DNA from: Actinomycetes bacterium
GTDB taxonomy: Bacteria; Actinomycetota; Acidimicrobiia; Acidimicrobiales; Acidimicrobiaceae
Direction: 5' to 3'
Assembly: GCA_021833085.1 (NCBI GenBank)
Contig: JAKBGL010000006.1
Span: 1 to 16,320 of the forward strand
DNA: 16,320 nucleotides
In this document: piece by piece, positions 15,324 through 16,320 of the stretch
Position numbering within the stretch: the stretch's first letter is position 1
Layout of the letters: every line of letters begins with the position of its first letter
The notes under the pieces: generated by a model
Seen by the model: only the letters and a program-made list of their open reading frames with translations
Databases searched by the model: none
What the model was told of the DNA's origin: nothing
Position numbers and translations under genes: made by a program

Positions 15324-15430
15324 CGTAAACTAATTCATTCTTAGAAACTTAGTTTGCAACGTTTTCAGACTAGAGTGACCTGTAATACAAATTAGCTATG
15401 ATTTCCCACCCTGCAAAAGCGAGGAGTTTG

Positions 15431-15667
15431 ATGAAGGTCTGGATAGATCAGGATCTCTGTACTGGTGACGGACTCTGTGAAGAGATTTGCCCTGCAGTGT
15501 TCACCCTGCTAGACGATGGGTTAGCCTACGTAAAAGATGGAGACGAGGTAATGAGCAACCCCGGAGGGTCCGCCCAGATGGTTAATGTACCTAGCGATCA
15601 AGAAGAAGCCGTCGTTGAAGCCTCCGAGGAGTGCCCTGGAGAGTGTATTTTCGTAGAAAACGACTAG
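15431..15667 (+). CDS. Ferredoxin, single-cluster, Pyrococcus-type ligand pattern
   Basis: A 78-residue acidic ferredoxin from the ATG at 15431, which has GAGGAG 4 bases upstream; an ATG 11 codons earlier lacks such a signal. The cluster motif is LCTGDGLCEEICP: Cys10, Asp13, Cys16, with the last ligand Cys68 in ECPGEC. Asp at the second position is the pattern of the P. furiosus ferredoxin, which can hold 4Fe-4S or 3Fe-4S. Cys20 matches a disulfide Cys there, but its partner is absent (Ala60); Cys72 is extra. It carries electrons to an unidentified partner. It is divergent from arc and convergent on trmI. Similar ferredoxins next to the proteasomal ATPase are familiar from actinobacteria, but no functional link is shown. 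Confidence 0.92.
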   Translation: MKVWIDQDLCTGDGLCEEICPAVFTLLDDGLAYVKDGDEVMSNPGGSAQMVNVPSDQEEAVVEASEECPGECIFVEND

Positions 15668-15671
15668 TAGA

Positions 15672-15683
15672 GGCTAACTAGCC
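15672..15683. terminator. Small hairpin between convergent ferredoxin and trmI
   Basis: GGCTA (15672-15676) and TAGCC (15679-15683) are complementary with a 2-base centre, overlapping the trmI stop (15678-15680) and lying 4 bases after the ferredoxin stop. A realistic stem is 4 pairs. There is no U-tract, so it is a weak bidirectional candidate only. Confidence 0.2.
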
Positions 15684-16320
15684 GTTGGTGTCTATAGCCT
15701 TGCCCGGTCGGGCGTATATCAAAAATCCGGTATGGGCCACCATCCTGTGTTCCGGCCGAGCTACCATTGATCGGTAGTGCCAAGGTCTTTCAAGAAGTTC
15801 GACGTAACTCCTTGAGTGGAACCTAAACCTATCAAGAGCCTCATTAAGTGTTATTATTTGGGTTACGTTTGTAAGATATACGCACAGTATTCCGTCTTGG
15901 CGCATCAAAGCTCGAGCTTGTTCGATAGCGTTCCAAGGCTCTGGCAGATCTAAAACCATGCGATCAAATCGTCTTGTTGACTCAAAGGTCGTAATATCAT
16001 CATTTACGAGATCGTAAGAGTCCTTTATGGACTCGCCAAAGTAGTTCGATACATTTTTCTTCGCTAGATTGAGATGGTCTTCACGTATCTCAACTCCTAG
16101 CACCTTGGCGCCGTGAGCTAAGAGCCCCAAAGATAGCGCACCCGAGCCTACGCCTGACTCCAAAACCGAAACACCGGGACGAAGGTCGAGATGAAACAGA
16201 ATATGACCTAAGTCTTTCGGGTAAATAATCTGTGCCCCGCGTGGCATAAGGTATATGTAGTCGGTAAGGGTGGGCCTATATACGTAAAACTCCTTGCCAC
16301 TTTCCGATCGGTACTCATGC
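15678..16320 (-). CDS. trmI: tRNA (adenine-58-N1)-methyltransferase TrmI, 5' end outside window
   Basis: A class I SAM-dependent methyltransferase that makes m1A58 in the tRNA T-loop, normally as a tetramer. An internal ATG at 16247 gives 189 residues, but the frame stays open to the window edge. The upstream residues EFYVYRPTLTDYIYL-MPRGAQ match the family's R-P-x-L-x-D-Y linker, so the true start lies beyond 16320 and 213 residues are visible. SAM motif I is VLESGVGSGALSL, followed by the acidic VLGVE strand end. LDLPEPW is the motif IV region of TrmI, and RPEHRMVAHTGFL is the conserved C-terminal signature. Its stop is 10 bases from the convergent ferredoxin stop. In mycobacteria the same gene also lies near the proteasome ATPase. 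Confidence 0.93.
   Translation of the reverse strand, partial: HEYRSESGKEFYVYRPTLTDYIYLMPRGAQIIYPKDLGHILFHLDLRPGVSVLESGVGSGALSLGLLAHGAKVLGVEIREDHLNLAKKNVSNYFGESIKDSYDLVNDDITTFESTRRFDRMVLDLPEPWNAIEQARALMRQDGILCVYLTNVTQIITLNEALDRFRFHSRSYVELLERPWHYRSMVARPEHRMVAHTGFLIYARPGKAIDTNG

Noticed and set aside
1..16320. Many CTAG tetranucleotides
   Set aside because: CTAG is avoided in many bacteria, but a rough count by eye of about sixty is close to what this base composition predicts, so there is simply no avoidance.
1..16320. CRISPR arrays, prophage, toxin-antitoxin or defence genes
   Set aside because: No repeat-spacer pattern and no such gene families seen; nearly all DNA is accounted for by housekeeping-type genes.

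Overview
The window is almost entirely one minus-strand gene run from an actinobacterium. The Pup-proteasome genes, the HelY-type helicase beside tatC, the DUF4193 zinc protein and the small conserved zinc-ribbon protein all point there. Base composition is only moderate in GC (mid-40s percent by eye), and start codons are often GTG or TTG. This is unlike Mycobacterium or Streptomyces and fits a deep lineage such as Acidimicrobiia better, but that placement is inference.

Right end (about 11.7-16.3 kb): a tRNA m1A58 methyltransferase (trmI, 5' end beyond the window) converges on a small Pyrococcus-type ferredoxin, the only complete plus-strand gene. The ferredoxin diverges from arc/mpa, the proteasomal AAA ATPase. 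Then, all on the minus strand, come dop (Pup deamidase/depupylase), pup (ending in Gln, so it needs Dop), prcB and prcA (20S core, 4-base overlap) and pafA (Pup ligase). Together they form a complete tagging, unfolding and degradation pathway: Dop converts Pup-Gln to Pup-Glu, PafA ligates it to lysines, ARC/Mpa recruits and unfolds the target, and PrcAB degrades it.

Middle (6.4-8.8 kb): directly after pafA come lepB (signal peptidase I), a small zinc-ribbon protein, a TatA/TatB-like gene and tatC. These form an export cluster attached to the proteasome run; pafB and pafC are absent from this window.

Left part (0.3-6.4 kb): a Ski2/Mtr4-like helicase (HelY type), a protein with two tandem ThyX-like domains whose signature motifs are both degenerate, a DUF4193 zinc protein with an unusually long acidic N-terminus, a helical conserved protein with a lipid-droplet-protein-like C-terminus, and a GNAT acetyltransferase. 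At the extreme left a plus-strand reading frame, basic and possibly from a transposase or DNA-binding protein, ends at base 85. No stretch over 300 bases lacks a gene.

The most notable irregularity is at pafA. The conserved N-terminal strand continues upstream of the first usable TTG, back to the in-frame stop of prcA, with no ATG, GTG or TTG in between. An AAGGAG motif at the end of prcA is well placed for an ATC codon. No wholly new system is evident; most of the content is a compact, recognisable actinobacterial locus with several unusual details.
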